Position numbers and translations under genes: made by a program
NCBI GenBank assembly: GCA_018402635.1
Contig: JAGYIP010000005.1
Span: 186,001 to 250,000, forward strand
Length of the DNA stretch: 64,000 nt
From: Burkholderiaceae bacterium
GTDB taxonomy: Bacteria; Pseudomonadota; Gammaproteobacteria; Burkholderiales; Burkholderiaceae_A
Reading direction: 5' to 3'
Shown here: positions 39,354-49,101 of the stretch, piece after piece
How positions within the stretch are numbered: the stretch's first letter is position 1
Layout: the number at the start of each line of letters is the position of its first letter
The notes under the pieces: generated by a model
The model's input: the letters and a program-made list of their open reading frames with translations, nothing else
What the model was told of the DNA's origin: nothing
The model's database searches: none

Positions 39354-41949
39354 ACGACAAGACCCCTTCTTTTAGATCAACGGGAACAACATCGTTGGGC
39401 CCAAAACGGCCCTGCAGAATGAGCTTGGCCACCGGGTTTTCAATGCGCGACTGAATGGCGCGCTTGAGGGGGCGCGCACCAAAGAGGGGGTCAAAGCCCA
39501 CCTTGGCAATCTCATCAAGGGCTTCCTCAGACACCTCAAGCTGCATATCGCGCTCTGCAAGACGTGCGGCCAGACGCTGCAGCTGAATGCCTGCGATGCG
39601 TCGAACATGGTCCTGGCCCAAGGCATGAAAGACCACAATTTCATCGATACGGTTAATAAACTCAGGCCGGAAATGATTCTTTACTTCCTCCATGACAGAA
39701 AATTTAATGTCGGCAAGTGGCTGGCCCGCCATGCGTTGAATTTCGTGAGAACCTAGGTTCGAGGTCATGACCACCACGGTATTTCGAAAGTCCACCGTAC
39801 GTCCCTGACCATCGGTAAGCCTGCCGTCATCAAGCACCTGCAGCAGGACATTGAAGACATCGGGGTGAGCCTTTTCAACCTCATCAAGCAAAATAACGCT
39901 GTAAGGCTTACGCCGCACTGCCTCGGTTAAGGTGCCGCCTTGGTCATAGCCCACATAGCCAGGAGGCGCGCCAATAAGGCGTGAGACCGAGTGCTTTTCC
40001 ATGAACTCACTCATGTCGATGCGCACCAGATGATCTTCGGCATCGAATAGAAACTGGGCCAAGGCCTTGCAGAGCTCGGTCTTACCAACCCCTGTGGGAC
40101 CAAGGAAAAGAAAAGAGCCGTAAGGCCGGTTGGGGTCGGAAAGCCCCGCACGGGATCGACGAATAGCATCGGCCACCAAGGTTACCGCCTCATCCTGCCC
40201 CACAAGCCGGTTGTGCAAGGTTGCCTCCATGTCCAAAAGCTTCTCGCGCTCCCCCTGCATCATTCGGCTAACTGGAATGCCCGTGGACCGCGAAACAACC
40301 TCAGCAATTTCCTCGGCACCCACCTGGGTTCGCAGCAGTTTGGGCCGCTGGGTACCAGGGGCGTTACGCCCACCGTTATTCGCAATGTCATCGGCAGTCT
40401 TTAGCTTTGCCTCAAGCTCAGGCAGCCTGCCGTATTGAAGCTCGGAGACTTTCTGCCAGTCGCCCTTGCGCGTGTGCTGCTCGATCTCAAGCTTTGCACG
40501 CTCGATGTCTTCCTTAATGAACTGCGTGCCCTGCACTGCCATTTTCTCGGCCCGCCAGATTTCTTCAAGGTCGGCTGCCTCGCGCTCAAGCTTAAGAATC
40601 TCTTCCTCGATCAGATCAAAGCGCTTCTTCGAGGCATCGTCTTTTTCTTTGCGTACGGCTTCACGTTCAATTTTGAGCTGAATAAGCCGGCGATCGAGCT
40701 TGTCCATCGACTCGGGCTTGGAGTCGATCTCCATCTTGATGCGGCTTGCAGCCTCATCAATAAGGTCAATGGCCTTATCGGGTAGGAATCGGTCGGTGAT
40801 GTAGCGATTGGAGAGCTCGGCAGCCGCAACAATGGCGGGGTCAGTTATTTCGACCCCATGGTGAAGTTCGTAACGTTCTTGCAGGCCACGAAGTATGGCA
40901 ATGGTGGCCTCAACCGAGGGCTCACCCACAATCACCTTTTGGAAACGTCGCTCAAGTGCTGCGTCCTTCTCGATGTACTTGCGGTATTCATCAAGCGTTG
41001 TGGCACCGATGCAATGCAGTTCGCCACGCGACAAGGCGGGCTTAAGCATATTGCCTGCGTCCATGGCGCCCTCGGCCTTACCGGCGCCAACCATGGTGTG
41101 AATCTCGTCGATGAACACAATGGGGTGGCTGCCTTGTTCGGACATAGCGGCCACGTCTTTAAGCACGGCCTTAAGCCGCTCTTCAAACTCGCCACGAAAC
41201 TTGGCGCCGGCCAAAAGCGCTGCCATATCGAGGCTAAGAACCTTCTTACCCTTTAAGCCCTCTGGCACCTCGCCATTGACAATGCGCTGGGCCAGGCCCT
41301 CGACAATGGCTGTTTTACCGACACCAGGCTCACCAATAAGTACCGGGTTGTTCTTCGTGCGCCTTTGCAGAATTTGAATGCAACGCCGAATTTCATCGTC
41401 ACGACCAATCACAGGGTCAAGCTTGCCCAAGGCCGCCCGCTCGGTTAGGTCGATGGTGTACTTTTTCAGTGCCTCACGCTTTTCTTCCGAGTCGGGCGCG
41501 TCCACCGTACCGCCGCCGCGAACAGCCAAGATTGCAAGTTCAAGGTTCGAACGGGTAACACCGCCCTCGCGCAGCAGCTTGCCGGCCTCAACCTTGTCGT
41601 CAACCAAGACCAATAAAAAGAGCTCACTGGCAACGAACTGATCGCCCCGCTTTTGCGATTCGCGGTCGGTCAGGTTGAGCAAGCGGCTCAGGTCGGAGCT
41701 AATGGTGAGCTGCCCACTGGGCTGCGAGATCTTGGGCAGACGCTCAAGCCCCTGCCGCGCCTCTTGCGTAAGTTTCTGTACATTGCCGCCTGCGCGCGCC
41801 AACAGAGACCGGGTCGAGCCTTCGGGCTGCTCAAGCAAGGCAAGCAGAAGATGCATAGGCTCGATGGCCGTGTTGTCCTGGCCGATGGCCAGGCTCTGGG
41901 CATCGGCCACAGCCTGCTGAAAGGCTGTGGTTAGTTTTTCAAGTCGCAT
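39334..41949 (-). CDS. clpB: ATP-dependent disaggregase ClpB
   Basis: 871 aa. N domain ([20 protein letters not shown]), first AAA+ domain with [13 protein letters not shown] and [12 protein letters not shown], a coiled-coil M domain of about 120 residues (roughly 410-530), and second AAA+ domain with [17 protein letters not shown]. The C-terminal lacks a ClpX-type peptidase contact. It rescues aggregated proteins with DnaK. No heat-shock promoter was identified in the 73 nt to dcd. Confidence 0.97.
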   Translation of the reverse strand: MRLEKLTTAFQQAVADAQSLAIGQDNTAIEPMHLLLALLEQPEGSTRSLLARAGGNVQKLTQEARQGLERLPKISQPSGQLTISSDLSRLLNLTDRESQKRGDQFVASELFLLVLVDDKVEAGKLLREGGVTRSNLELAILAVRGGGTVDAPDSEEKREALKKYTIDLTERAALGKLDPVIGRDDEIRRCIQILQRRTKNNPVLIGEPGVGKTAIVEGLAQRIVNGEVPEGLKGKKVLSLDMAALLAGAKFRGEFEERLKAVLKDVAAMSEQGSHPIVFIDEIHTMVGAGKAEGAMDAGNMLKPALSRGELHCIGATTLDEYRKYIEKDAALERRFQKVIVGEPSVEATIAILRGLQERYELHHGVEITDPAIVAAAELSNRYITDRFLPDKAIDLIDEAASRIKMEIDSKPESMDKLDRRLIQLKIEREAVRKEKDDASKKRFDLIEEEILKLEREAADLEEIWRAEKMAVQGTQFIKEDIERAKLEIEQHTRKGDWQKVSELQYGRLPELEAKLKTADDIANNGGRNAPGTQRPKLLRTQVGAEEIAEVVSRSTGIPVSRMMQGEREKLLDMEATLHNRLVGQDEAVTLVADAIRRSRAGLSDPNRPYGSFLFLGPTGVGKTELCKALAQFLFDAEDHLVRIDMSEFMEKHSVSRLIGAPPGYVGYDQGGTLTEAVRRKPYSVILLDEVEKAHPDVFNVLLQVLDDGRLTDGQGRTVDFRNTVVVMTSNLGSHEIQRMAGQPLADIKFSVMEEVKNHFRPEFINRIDEIVVFHALGQDHVRRIAGIQLQRLAARLAERDMQLEVSEEALDEIAKVGFDPLFGARPLKRAIQSRIENPVAKLILQGRFGPNDVVPVDLKEGVLSFERIVH

Positions 41950-42022
41950 GGGTCATCCTTCTGAACTTTAGGCAGCCTTTTAGCTGCGATTACCCTAGAA
42001 GGTGGGGGCGAAAACCGAAAAA

Positions 42023-42589
42023 TCAAGCCTTGGGCAGGGTGACGCCGGTCTGGCCCTGGTACTTTCCTGCTCGGTCTTTATAAGAGGTTGCGCAGACCTC
42101 GTCGCTTTCAAAGAAAAGCATCTGTGCGCAGCCCTCGCCTGCATAAATTTTCGCAGGAAGGGGCGTGGTATTGGAGAACTCAAGGGTCACGTGGCCTTCC
42201 CATTCAGGCTCAAGCGGCGTCACATTGACAACAATACCAACACGAGCGTAGGTGGACTTGCCAAGGCAGACCACCAGGGTTGACCGGGGAATGCGAAAGT
42301 ACTCCACCGTGCGGGCAAGCGCAAAAGAGTTCGGTGGAATGATGCATTCGTCGGCCTTTAAATCGACGAAGGAGCGGACATCAAAGTTCTTTGGGTCGAC
42401 GATGGTGCTGTTGATGTTGGTGAAAATCTTGAATTCGTCGGCACAGCGCACGTCGTAGCCATAGCTTGATGTGCCATAGGAGATCATTCGGCCGCGGGGG
42501 CCCTCGCGAACCTGATCGGGCTCGAAGGGTTCAATCATGCCGCAGTCTCGCGCCATACGGCGAATCCAGTGGTCGCTCTTAATTGTCAT
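42023..42589 (-). CDS. dcd: dCTP deaminase
   Basis: 188 aa. [20 protein letters not shown] and [20 protein letters not shown] (with the catalytic region Glu in [13 protein letters not shown]) are conserved. It deaminates dCTP to dUTP for thymidylate synthesis. It is divergent from metG, whose start codon lies 41 nt from the dcd start, so the promoters overlap. Confidence 0.97.
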   Translation of the reverse strand: MTIKSDHWIRRMARDCGMIEPFEPDQVREGPRGRMISYGTSSYGYDVRCADEFKIFTNINSTIVDPKNFDVRSFVDLKADECIIPPNSFALARTVEYFRIPRSTLVVCLGKSTYARVGIVVNVTPLEPEWEGHVTLEFSNTTPLPAKIYAGEGCAQMLFFESDEVCATSYKDRAGKYQGQTGVTLPKA

Positions 42590-42629
42590 GCCGGCATTAT
42601 CACCGATCTGCGTCTACACTTACGGCCTT

Positions 42630-44369
42630 ATGACTCAGCGCTCCATTTTCTTAACCTCCGCCCTTCCCTACGCCAACGGTGCCATTCATTTGGGCCACCT
42701 GGTTGAATACATACAGACCGATATCTGGGCCCGGTTCCAACGCATGTCGGGCCACGAGCTCGTCTACATTTGCGCAGACGACACCCATGGCACGCCCGTT
42801 ATGTTGAGGGCGGAAAAAGAAGGGATCTCACCCGAGGCACTTATTGACAGGGTCTGGGCCGAGCATTTTCGAGATTTCACAGGCTTTGGGGTTAAGTTTG
42901 ACCACTACTACACCACGCATTCCGAAGAGAACCGAGAGCTTGCCGAAGGCATTTACAAGGCCTTGCGTGCCCAAGGCCTGATTGAAATTCGACAGATTGA
43001 CCAGATGTACGACCCGGTCAAGAGCATGTTTCTTCCCGACCGTTTCATTAAAGGGGACTGCCCGCGTTGCGGGGCGGCTGATCAGTACGGCGACTCCTGC
43101 GAGGCCTGCGGGGCCACTTATTCCCCCACTGATCTGAAAAACCCCATTTCCGCTGTTTCGGGGGCTAAGCCCGAGACCCGGCAGAGCGAGCACCATTTCT
43201 TTAAATTATCCGACCCCCGATGCGTTCAGTTTTTAAGGCAGTGGGCACTGCAAGACAATCGACTGCAGCCCGAGGCCGCGAACAAGCTGCGGGAATGGCT
43301 TGGCTCGGGCGACAACCCTGATGAGTCGGAGCTTGGCGACTGGGACATCTCGCGCGATGCCCCCTATTTTGGCTTTGAGATTCCGGATGCTCCGGGAAAG
43401 TATTTCTACGTCTGGCTGGATGCGCCAATTGGCTACTACGCAGGGCTAAAGAACTGGTGCGCTAAAAATGGACGGGACTTCAACGCCTTTACAGCCCCGA
43501 ACTCAACGACCGAGCAAGTCCACTTCATTGGCAAAGACATTCTTTATTTTCACACCCTATTTTGGCCCGCCATGCTGCAGTTTGGTGGCTTTCGGCCGCC
43601 CTCGCGGGTCTATGCCCACGGCTTTCTTACTGTGGATGGCGCGAAGATGAGCAAATCGCGCGGCACCTTCATTACGGCTGAGAGCTACCTGAAGGAAGGA
43701 CTTAACCCCGAATGGCTTCGGTATTACTTCGCCTGCAAGCTCAATGGCAGCCTTGAAGACCTCGACCTCAACTTCAACGACTTTGTTGCTAGAGTGAACA
43801 GCGACCTTGTGGGTAAGTTTGCCAACATCGCAAGCCGAACAGCGGGTTTTGTGCGCAAGCTTTTTAATGGCCAGCTACTTGATGATGCAAGGCCTGCAGG
43901 CGGGCTCGTCGCAGGGTCTACCATGGATGACCACCAGGCGCTTGAGGCTGTGTTTATTGCGCGCGCGCCTGCCATTGCCGAGGCCTACGAGGCTCGGGAC
44001 ACGGCCAGGGCAACACGCGAGATTAGTCAGCTTATGGATGCCGTGAACACCTACATCGATCAGTTCAAGCCCTGGGAGCTTGCAAAGTCAGGCCAAGCCA
44101 GCGACCTGCCTAGGCTGCACCGTGTCTGCTCAACCAGCCTGCGCTGCTTTGCCCGGCTCTGCGTTTTGCTGCAGCCTATTCTTCCAGTGGTCTGCCAGAG
44201 GGCGCGTAAGGAGGTCTTTGGGCTCGAGCCGGCGCAAGACGACCAGGCCTGGCTTTGGAACGAGATCGACTGGCCCGCCGTAGGACGGGTTGAAGTATTT
44301 GGCCATTTGTTTAGCCGGGTCGACCGCAGCCAGATTGATTCCTTAATTCATGCGAACATAGAAGGCTAA
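42630..44369 (+). CDS. metG: Methionine-tRNA ligase, form without C-terminal tRNA-binding domain
   Basis: 579 aa. [20 protein letters not shown] carries the HIGH motif (HLGH); [19 protein letters not shown] is the zinc knuckle; KMSKSRG (about 345) the KMSKS loop. The protein ends soon after the anticodon-binding domain ([20 protein letters not shown]), without the 100-residue OB-fold dimerisation domain found in E. coli and many Burkholderiales. I see no such domain downstream in another frame; DUF3460 begins after 20 nt. ATG 42630 is the family start. Confidence 0.96.
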   Translation: MTQRSIFLTSALPYANGAIHLGHLVEYIQTDIWARFQRMSGHELVYICADDTHGTPVMLRAEKEGISPEALIDRVWAEHFRDFTGFGVKFDHYYTTHSEENRELAEGIYKALRAQGLIEIRQIDQMYDPVKSMFLPDRFIKGDCPRCGAADQYGDSCEACGATYSPTDLKNPISAVSGAKPETRQSEHHFFKLSDPRCVQFLRQWALQDNRLQPEAANKLREWLGSGDNPDESELGDWDISRDAPYFGFEIPDAPGKYFYVWLDAPIGYYAGLKNWCAKNGRDFNAFTAPNSTTEQVHFIGKDILYFHTLFWPAMLQFGGFRPPSRVYAHGFLTVDGAKMSKSRGTFITAESYLKEGLNPEWLRYYFACKLNGSLEDLDLNFNDFVARVNSDLVGKFANIASRTAGFVRKLFNGQLLDDARPAGGLVAGSTMDDHQALEAVFIARAPAIAEAYEARDTARATREISQLMDAVNTYIDQFKPWELAKSGQASDLPRLHRVCSTSLRCFARLCVLLQPILPVVCQRARKEVFGLEPAQDDQAWLWNEIDWPAVGRVEVFGHLFSRVDRSQIDSLIHANIEG

Positions 44370-44389
44370 GTTACCCAATAGGCTCCCGC

Positions 44390-44590
44390 ATGCGTCTTAG
44401 TCGCCCCCATTACGAGTCGGACATCACCAAGTTTCTTACAGAACTTAAAGCGCAAGACCCACAACTCGAGTCACGCCAAGTTCAAGGCCGCCTGCGACTC
44501 TGGGACCGCCCGGCGGTCAAGCTTGACGATATGCAGCGCGCCCAAGAGGCCAAGGTTCCGCTGAAGGCTTATGTCTACCAGCCTCAGTGA
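44390..44590 (+). CDS. DUF3460 family protein
   Basis: 66 aa. It has YESDITKFLTELKAQDPQLE and RLRLWDRPAVKLDDMQRAQ, the DUF3460 pattern, restricted mainly to Burkholderiales and usually beside scpA. It overlaps scpA by 20 nt, so translation is coupled. No TM or signal. The function is unknown. Confidence 0.85.
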   Translation: MRLSRPHYESDITKFLTELKAQDPQLESRQVQGRLRLWDRPAVKLDDMQRAQEAKVPLKAYVYQPQ

Positions 44591-45392
44591 GGCAACGGCA
44601 AAAGGGCTGATTCCAGCCGATGCCATTGCAAGGCTTTACGGTCAGCCGCTTCTAGACCTTCCCAAAGACCTTTACATTCCGCCAGACGCCCTCGAGGTTA
44701 TTCTCGAGGCCTTCGAAGGGCCACTCGACCTTCTGCTCTACCTTATTCGTCGCCAGAACTTCAACATTCTGGACATCCCCATGATGGAGGTGACGCAGCA
44801 GTACCTTCGCTACATCGATGAGGTGCGTTTGACCAACCTTGAGCTTGCGGCCGAATACCTTCTTATGGCGGCAATGCTTATTGAAATTAAGTCGCGCTTG
44901 CTTCTTCCTGTCAGGCCCAGAGATGGCGAGGAGGACGTTGCCGATCCAAGAGCTGAGCTTGTTCGCCGCCTTCTTGAATACGAAAAGATTAAACTTGCGG
45001 CCCATAAAATTGATGCCATTCCGCAGCTTGGTCGCGATGTTGTAGCAGCCCAGGTTTACCTTGAGCAGAGTATGCCAAGGCTGCCAAACATTGACCCGGC
45101 AGACCTTCAGGCAGCCTGGCGCGACCTTGTGCGGCGCGCAAGGCTGGTTGAACATCATCACATTAGTCGTGAGGCGCTTTCCGTACGCGAGCACATGGCC
45201 CGTATTCTTAAGGCCTTAAAGAATCAACGGTTCATAGAATTTCGCGAACTTTTCTCAGAGCCCATTGCGCCGGGCAAAGGCATTGCGGTCATTGTTATTC
45301 ACTTTCTTGCCCTGCTTGAACTTGCTAAAGAGGGGCTCATCGACATCACACAGGCGGTGCCATTCGCACCCATCTATGTGCGCCTAAGCTAG
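44571..45392 (+). CDS. scpA: Segregation and condensation protein A
   Basis: 273 aa kleisin. FEGPLDLLLYLIRRQNFNIL (about 48-67) is the N-terminal Smc-binding signature; YLLMAAMLIEIKSRLLLP follows; the C-terminal winged-helix (VIVIHFLALLELAKEGLIDI) is complete. It links Smc heads with ScpB in chromosome compaction. No scpB is in the window. Confidence 0.95.
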   Translation: MSTSLSEATAKGLIPADAIARLYGQPLLDLPKDLYIPPDALEVILEAFEGPLDLLLYLIRRQNFNILDIPMMEVTQQYLRYIDEVRLTNLELAAEYLLMAAMLIEIKSRLLLPVRPRDGEEDVADPRAELVRRLLEYEKIKLAAHKIDAIPQLGRDVVAAQVYLEQSMPRLPNIDPADLQAAWRDLVRRARLVEHHHISREALSVREHMARILKALKNQRFIEFRELFSEPIAPGKGIAVIVIHFLALLELAKEGLIDITQAVPFAPIYVRLS

Positions 45393-45427
45393 ACAAGTGC
45401 GCGCCCTAGCGCGCTACGACCACCGCC

Positions 45428-46471
45428 ATGCCCATACCCCTTCAATCGCTCAACACACTCGGGCTTGCCGCCTGGACCGATGAGCTTGTAAAGGTCACCG
45501 ATTCCACACAACTGCCTGCCATCAGCCAGGCCATCGCCAACAAAGATCGCTTTATTCTTGGCGGAGGAAGCAATCTGGTTCTGCAGTCAAGCCAAGACGC
45601 ACCCCTTGCTCTGGTCTGCCTTCAGTCAGGCCTTAAGGGCATTGTTCGGCTTCCCGTACGCGAGGGCCTTAGCCGACTGCGCTGTGCAAGTGGGGAGAAC
45701 TGGCATGACTTTGTCATGTGGACCCTTGCCCATGGGCTAGGTGGCCTGGAAAATCTTGCACTTATTCCTGGAACGGTGGGCGCTGCACCCATTCAAAACA
45801 TTGGCGCCTACGGTGTGGAAGTGGGTGAACATATTGAGGCCGTTCATGCCTGGGACTTCGAGCGCCACGACCATGTTGTCTTTCCTACTGAGAGCTGCCA
45901 GTTTGGCTACCGCCACAGCCTTTTTAAAGAGACTAGCTTCCAAGGGCCTTGGAATAGGCCTCGTTTTTTTATTACGGCCGTTGACTTCGCCCTCGCACCC
46001 GCCACAAAGACCCACCCCATTCTGAGCTACAAAGGCATCACGCAACGGCTTGCCGAGCTTGGCGTTACCCAGCCCCCGTTGCCCATGCAGGTGGCCCATG
46101 CAGTCATCTCGTTGCGCAAGGAAAAACTTCCCGACCCCAACGAGGTAGGCAATGTTGGCAGTTTCTTTAAGAACCCTGTGGTCAGCGCAGAGTTTGCAAA
46201 GGCGCTTGCCTCGCAGAACCCCGGGCTACCCGTTTTCCATCAGAACAATCAGACCAAGCTGAGTGCGGGCTGGCTTATTGAGTCTGCTGGGATGAAAGGT
46301 GTGCAGCGGGGAGAGGCGGCCGTGTCTGCAGACCATGCACTTGTTTTAACCAATCTGGGTGCGGCAACAGCCCGTGATGTTCTGGGCCTCGCCCATGAAA
46401 TTCAAGAAGCAGTCATGGCACGCTTTGGTCTGTGGCTCGAACCCGAGCCACAAATTATTCCGCCCGTTTAA
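45428..46471 (+). CDS. murB: UDP-N-acetylenolpyruvoylglucosamine reductase
   Basis: 347 aa, type I (E. coli-like) MurB. FILGGGSNLVL and LALIPGTVGAAPIQNIGAYG bind FAD; FGYRHSLFK has the Tyr/Arg loop of type I; VGNVGSFFKNPVVS carries the catalytic Ser. It makes UDP-MurNAc in the cytoplasm. Its stop overlaps the convergent yaaA stop by 4 nt. Confidence 0.97.
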   Translation: MPIPLQSLNTLGLAAWTDELVKVTDSTQLPAISQAIANKDRFILGGGSNLVLQSSQDAPLALVCLQSGLKGIVRLPVREGLSRLRCASGENWHDFVMWTLAHGLGGLENLALIPGTVGAAPIQNIGAYGVEVGEHIEAVHAWDFERHDHVVFPTESCQFGYRHSLFKETSFQGPWNRPRFFITAVDFALAPATKTHPILSYKGITQRLAELGVTQPPLPMQVAHAVISLRKEKLPDPNEVGNVGSFFKNPVVSAEFAKALASQNPGLPVFHQNNQTKLSAGWLIESAGMKGVQRGEAAVSADHALVLTNLGAATARDVLGLAHEIQEAVMARFGLWLEPEPQIIPPV

Positions 46472-47304
46472 CCCAGGCCGTTCGTATCGGCCTCGGTACG
46501 CCGAAACACAGGCTGCAGGGGCTTGGAGGCCTGGGCATCGAATTGGTAGCCCTCAAGGTTGAAGGCTTGCAGTTGCTCTGACCTACGCACACGCTTTTGC
46601 AGAACGAAACGCGCCATAAGCCCCCTTGCTCGCTTGGCATAAAAGCTTATAACTTTGAACTTGCCCGACTTTTCATCTTGAAAGACAGGGCTAATCACCT
46701 GCACCGGCTTACCGTTAACCTGATGCTTATGAAGGCCCTGCGCAGCCTTAAAGTATTCGTCCGAGGCAAGGTTAAGCACCAAAGGGTCGGACCCTAGGCC
46801 TGCAAGCTCCTTACCCAATGCCTCAACGAGTTGAAGGCCCCAATAGTCGTAAAGGCTGGAAAAAGCCTTGCCACCTGCCTGGCCCTTAAGCGAGGTGCCC
46901 ATTTCGAGCCGATAGGCCTGAAAGGCGTCCATAGGTCGTAAAACGCCGTAGAGCCCAGAGAGCATACGAAGCCGGCCCTGCGCATCTTCAAGCTGCGCCT
47001 TTGTTAGGCTTGCAGCCTCAAGGCCTTCGTAAACATCGCCATTGAAGGCAAAGACAGCGGGCCGGACAGCGGTGGCCTTAGGGCGTGAGGACCAATCAGA
47101 GAATCGCTTGGCGTTGAGGCTTGCAAGCTTGGGGCTAATGCCCATGAGCTTTTCAAGCTCCACTGCGGGCATGGGCTGAAGAACCTTAACCAGCTCTGCA
47201 GCCTGACTCATAAGAGCGGGCTTCGTTACCTCGAGTTCCTGGGCCTGCTTGGGCAGGGGGGTTTCAAAATCGAGTGTTTTTGCAGGCGATAAGAGAATAA
47301 GCAT
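46468..47304 (-). CDS. yaaA: Peroxide stress protein YaaA (DUF328)
   Basis: 278 aa. MLILLSPAKTLDFETPLP, AVFAFNGDVYEGL, MLSGLYGVLRPMDAFQAYRL, LVNLASDEYFK-like NLASDEYFKAA and VISFYAKRARGLMARFVL are all diagnostic. In E. coli YaaA lowers free iron under hydrogen peroxide stress and binds DNA. It lies 48 nt below the Anbu gene with a 9-nt repeat between. Confidence 0.95.
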   Translation of the reverse strand: MLILLSPAKTLDFETPLPKQAQELEVTKPALMSQAAELVKVLQPMPAVELEKLMGISPKLASLNAKRFSDWSSRPKATAVRPAVFAFNGDVYEGLEAASLTKAQLEDAQGRLRMLSGLYGVLRPMDAFQAYRLEMGTSLKGQAGGKAFSSLYDYWGLQLVEALGKELAGLGSDPLVLNLASDEYFKAAQGLHKHQVNGKPVQVISPVFQDEKSGKFKVISFYAKRARGLMARFVLQKRVRRSEQLQAFNLEGYQFDAQASKPLQPVFRRTEADTNGLG

Positions 47305-47325
47305 GATGTCGTCGACACGATGAGG

Positions 47326-47352
47326 GCGGTAAAAGCGGTAAAAGCGATAAAA
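47326..47352. repeat. Tandem repeat, three copies of a 9-nt unit
   Basis: GCGGTAAAA occurs twice, followed by GCGATAAAA, filling the gap between the Anbu stop and the yaaA start. The copy number could vary by replication slippage. Confidence 0.8.
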
Positions 47353-48135
47353 CTACTGCTGCTCCTGATGGAACATGGAGGCAAAGAAGACGCTTTTTGA
47401 TTTGTCGCTCGCAATGCTCTGCCAGTCAGGGTCGGGAAGAGCGTGGAAGGCATCTTGCAACAGGTTGCCCCAGCGCGAACGAATGCCTTCAAAGTAGGCG
47501 TTGCCTTCATTAATTTTTGCGACCATTGAGACAGCAAGTGCGTCTGTTTCGTACACCAAAAGATCAAGCGGAAGGCCCACCGACAGGTTGGACTTCAGCG
47601 TGGAGTCCATCGATATAAGCAGGCATTTCGTGGCGTCATCAAGCGAGGTCTCGGGTTTAAGAACGCGGTCGAGAACGGGCTTACCGTACTTTGACTCCCC
47701 TAACTGAAAATAATGGCTTTCGGGCGAGGTCTCAATAAAATTGCCCGCGGTGTAGACGTTAAAGAGGCGGCAACGCTCGCCACGAATCTGGCCTCCCACC
47801 AGAAAACTGCAGTTGAACTCAAGGCCGAAGCTGTTTAAGGCCATTTGATCGCGCTGATGCAGTTGGCGCAGGGCCTCACCCACCACCACCGAGATATCGG
47901 CCATGCTTGAGGCTGACCACATTCTGTCGGACAGGGGGCCTTGGCTGAGGATTTCGATGACATTTTGAGAGATGGACAAATTACCAGAGGTAAGCAGCAC
48001 AACCACCCGATCGCCCGCCCGCTCAAAGACAGTCATTTTGCGATAGGTAGAGATTTGATCCATCCCCGCGTTTGTGCGCGAGTCGGATAAAAACACAAGG
48101 CCTTGGTCTAAAACAGCGGATACACAGTAGGTCAT
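47353..48135 (-). CDS. Anbu-type proteasome-related peptidase
   Basis: 260 aa Ntn-hydrolase. After the initiator Met comes TYCVSAVLDQGLVFLSDSRT: Thr2 would be the nucleophile, and the Asp and Ser/Arg of FLSDSRTNAG match the proteasome beta fold. Anbu (ancestral beta subunit) forms open lock-washer or ring assemblies in studied bacteria. The genes upstream, alpha-E and permuted ATP-grasp (9 nt and overlapping), form its standard neighbourhood, proposed to make and cut a peptide modification. The transglutaminase-like gene often present is not in the window. Confidence 0.88.
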   Translation of the reverse strand: MTYCVSAVLDQGLVFLSDSRTNAGMDQISTYRKMTVFERAGDRVVVLLTSGNLSISQNVIEILSQGPLSDRMWSASSMADISVVVGEALRQLHQRDQMALNSFGLEFNCSFLVGGQIRGERCRLFNVYTAGNFIETSPESHYFQLGESKYGKPVLDRVLKPETSLDDATKCLLISMDSTLKSNLSVGLPLDLLVYETDALAVSMVAKINEGNAYFEGIRSRWGNLLQDAFHALPDPDWQSIASDKSKSVFFASMFHQEQQ

Positions 48136-48144
48136 GTAAGCATT

Positions 48145-49101
48145 CTAATCGGTAGTGCCTGGGGATGCTTCAAGTGGAACAAGAAACTCGTGACTAAGAA
48201 TGACACCGAGCTCATTCACCTGTGTTACGAACTGCTTTAAGAACTCGTGCATCTGGTCTTGAAAGGTTTCATCGATGCTTAGGTATTCAAGGCTTGACCG
48301 TATGCGACCGGCCTGTTTAAGCGCCTTTTGGCGACCTGGGCTGCTAACGTGGCTTAAGTTCATCAAAAGTTCATCCAGACAGGCTCGAAGCGAGCGCGGC
48401 ATGTCACCACGTTGAATAAGGAGTTCAGCAATGCGTACAGGTGTAAAGCTGTCGCGGTAGACCTTTCGATAAATTTCATAAGCTGACACCGACCGAAGAA
48501 GCGACGACCAAAAATAGAAGTCGGCGCGCTCTTCAAAGTCATCCTGCACCATCAGATACTTCACATCAAGAATGCGCGCAGTGTTGTCGGCGCGCTCTAA
48601 AAACGTGCCCATACGCACGAAATAAAAGGCTTCGTCTTTAAGCAGGGTTCCAATGGTGACACCACGAAACAGATGCGACTGAAGCTTTACCCATTCAAAG
48701 ACGCGTGCAGGTTCTTTCACAAAGCTGCCATCCTTCACCATGCTTCGCGCCTCAAGCCAGATGTTGTTCACGACCTCCCAGATGTCCGTGGTGAGCACCC
48801 CACGGACGGCACGAGCGTTCTCGCGGGCGCGCTCAAGGCAGTTAATGATGCTCGAAGGGTTAGAGCTGTCGACAAGCATGAAGCGTAAGACCTTATCGGC
48901 AGAGAGCTTGGCATAGCGCTTGTCATAGGCTTCCTGAAGCTCGTTCAAGTCAAGCAGCGTCTTCCACTGGGCGTCAATGGAACTGGCTTCACTGGGCAGC
49001 ATGGCTGCCTGCATCTGGACATCGAGCATGCGCGCAGTGTTCTCGGCACGTTCTATGTAGCGCGACATCCAAAACAAATGGTCTGCAAGCCGGCTAAGCA
49101 C
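48145..49101 (-). CDS. Alpha-E domain protein (DUF403)
   Basis: 318 aa, all-helical. MLSRLADHLFWMSRYIERAE and, as a second copy, FVRMGTFLERADNTARILDV are the repeated Arg/Glu signatures of the alpha-E domain; residues 150-200 carry the second half. It overlaps the ATP-grasp stop by 8 nt. Comparative genomics links it to a circularly permuted ATP-grasp ligase; no reaction has been shown. Confidence 0.88.
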   Translation of the reverse strand: MLSRLADHLFWMSRYIERAENTARMLDVQMQAAMLPSEASSIDAQWKTLLDLNELQEAYDKRYAKLSADKVLRFMLVDSSNPSSIINCLERARENARAVRGVLTTDIWEVVNNIWLEARSMVKDGSFVKEPARVFEWVKLQSHLFRGVTIGTLLKDEAFYFVRMGTFLERADNTARILDVKYLMVQDDFEERADFYFWSSLLRSVSAYEIYRKVYRDSFTPVRIAELLIQRGDMPRSLRACLDELLMNLSHVSSPGRQKALKQAGRIRSSLEYLSIDETFQDQMHEFLKQFVTQVNELGVILSHEFLVPLEASPGTTD

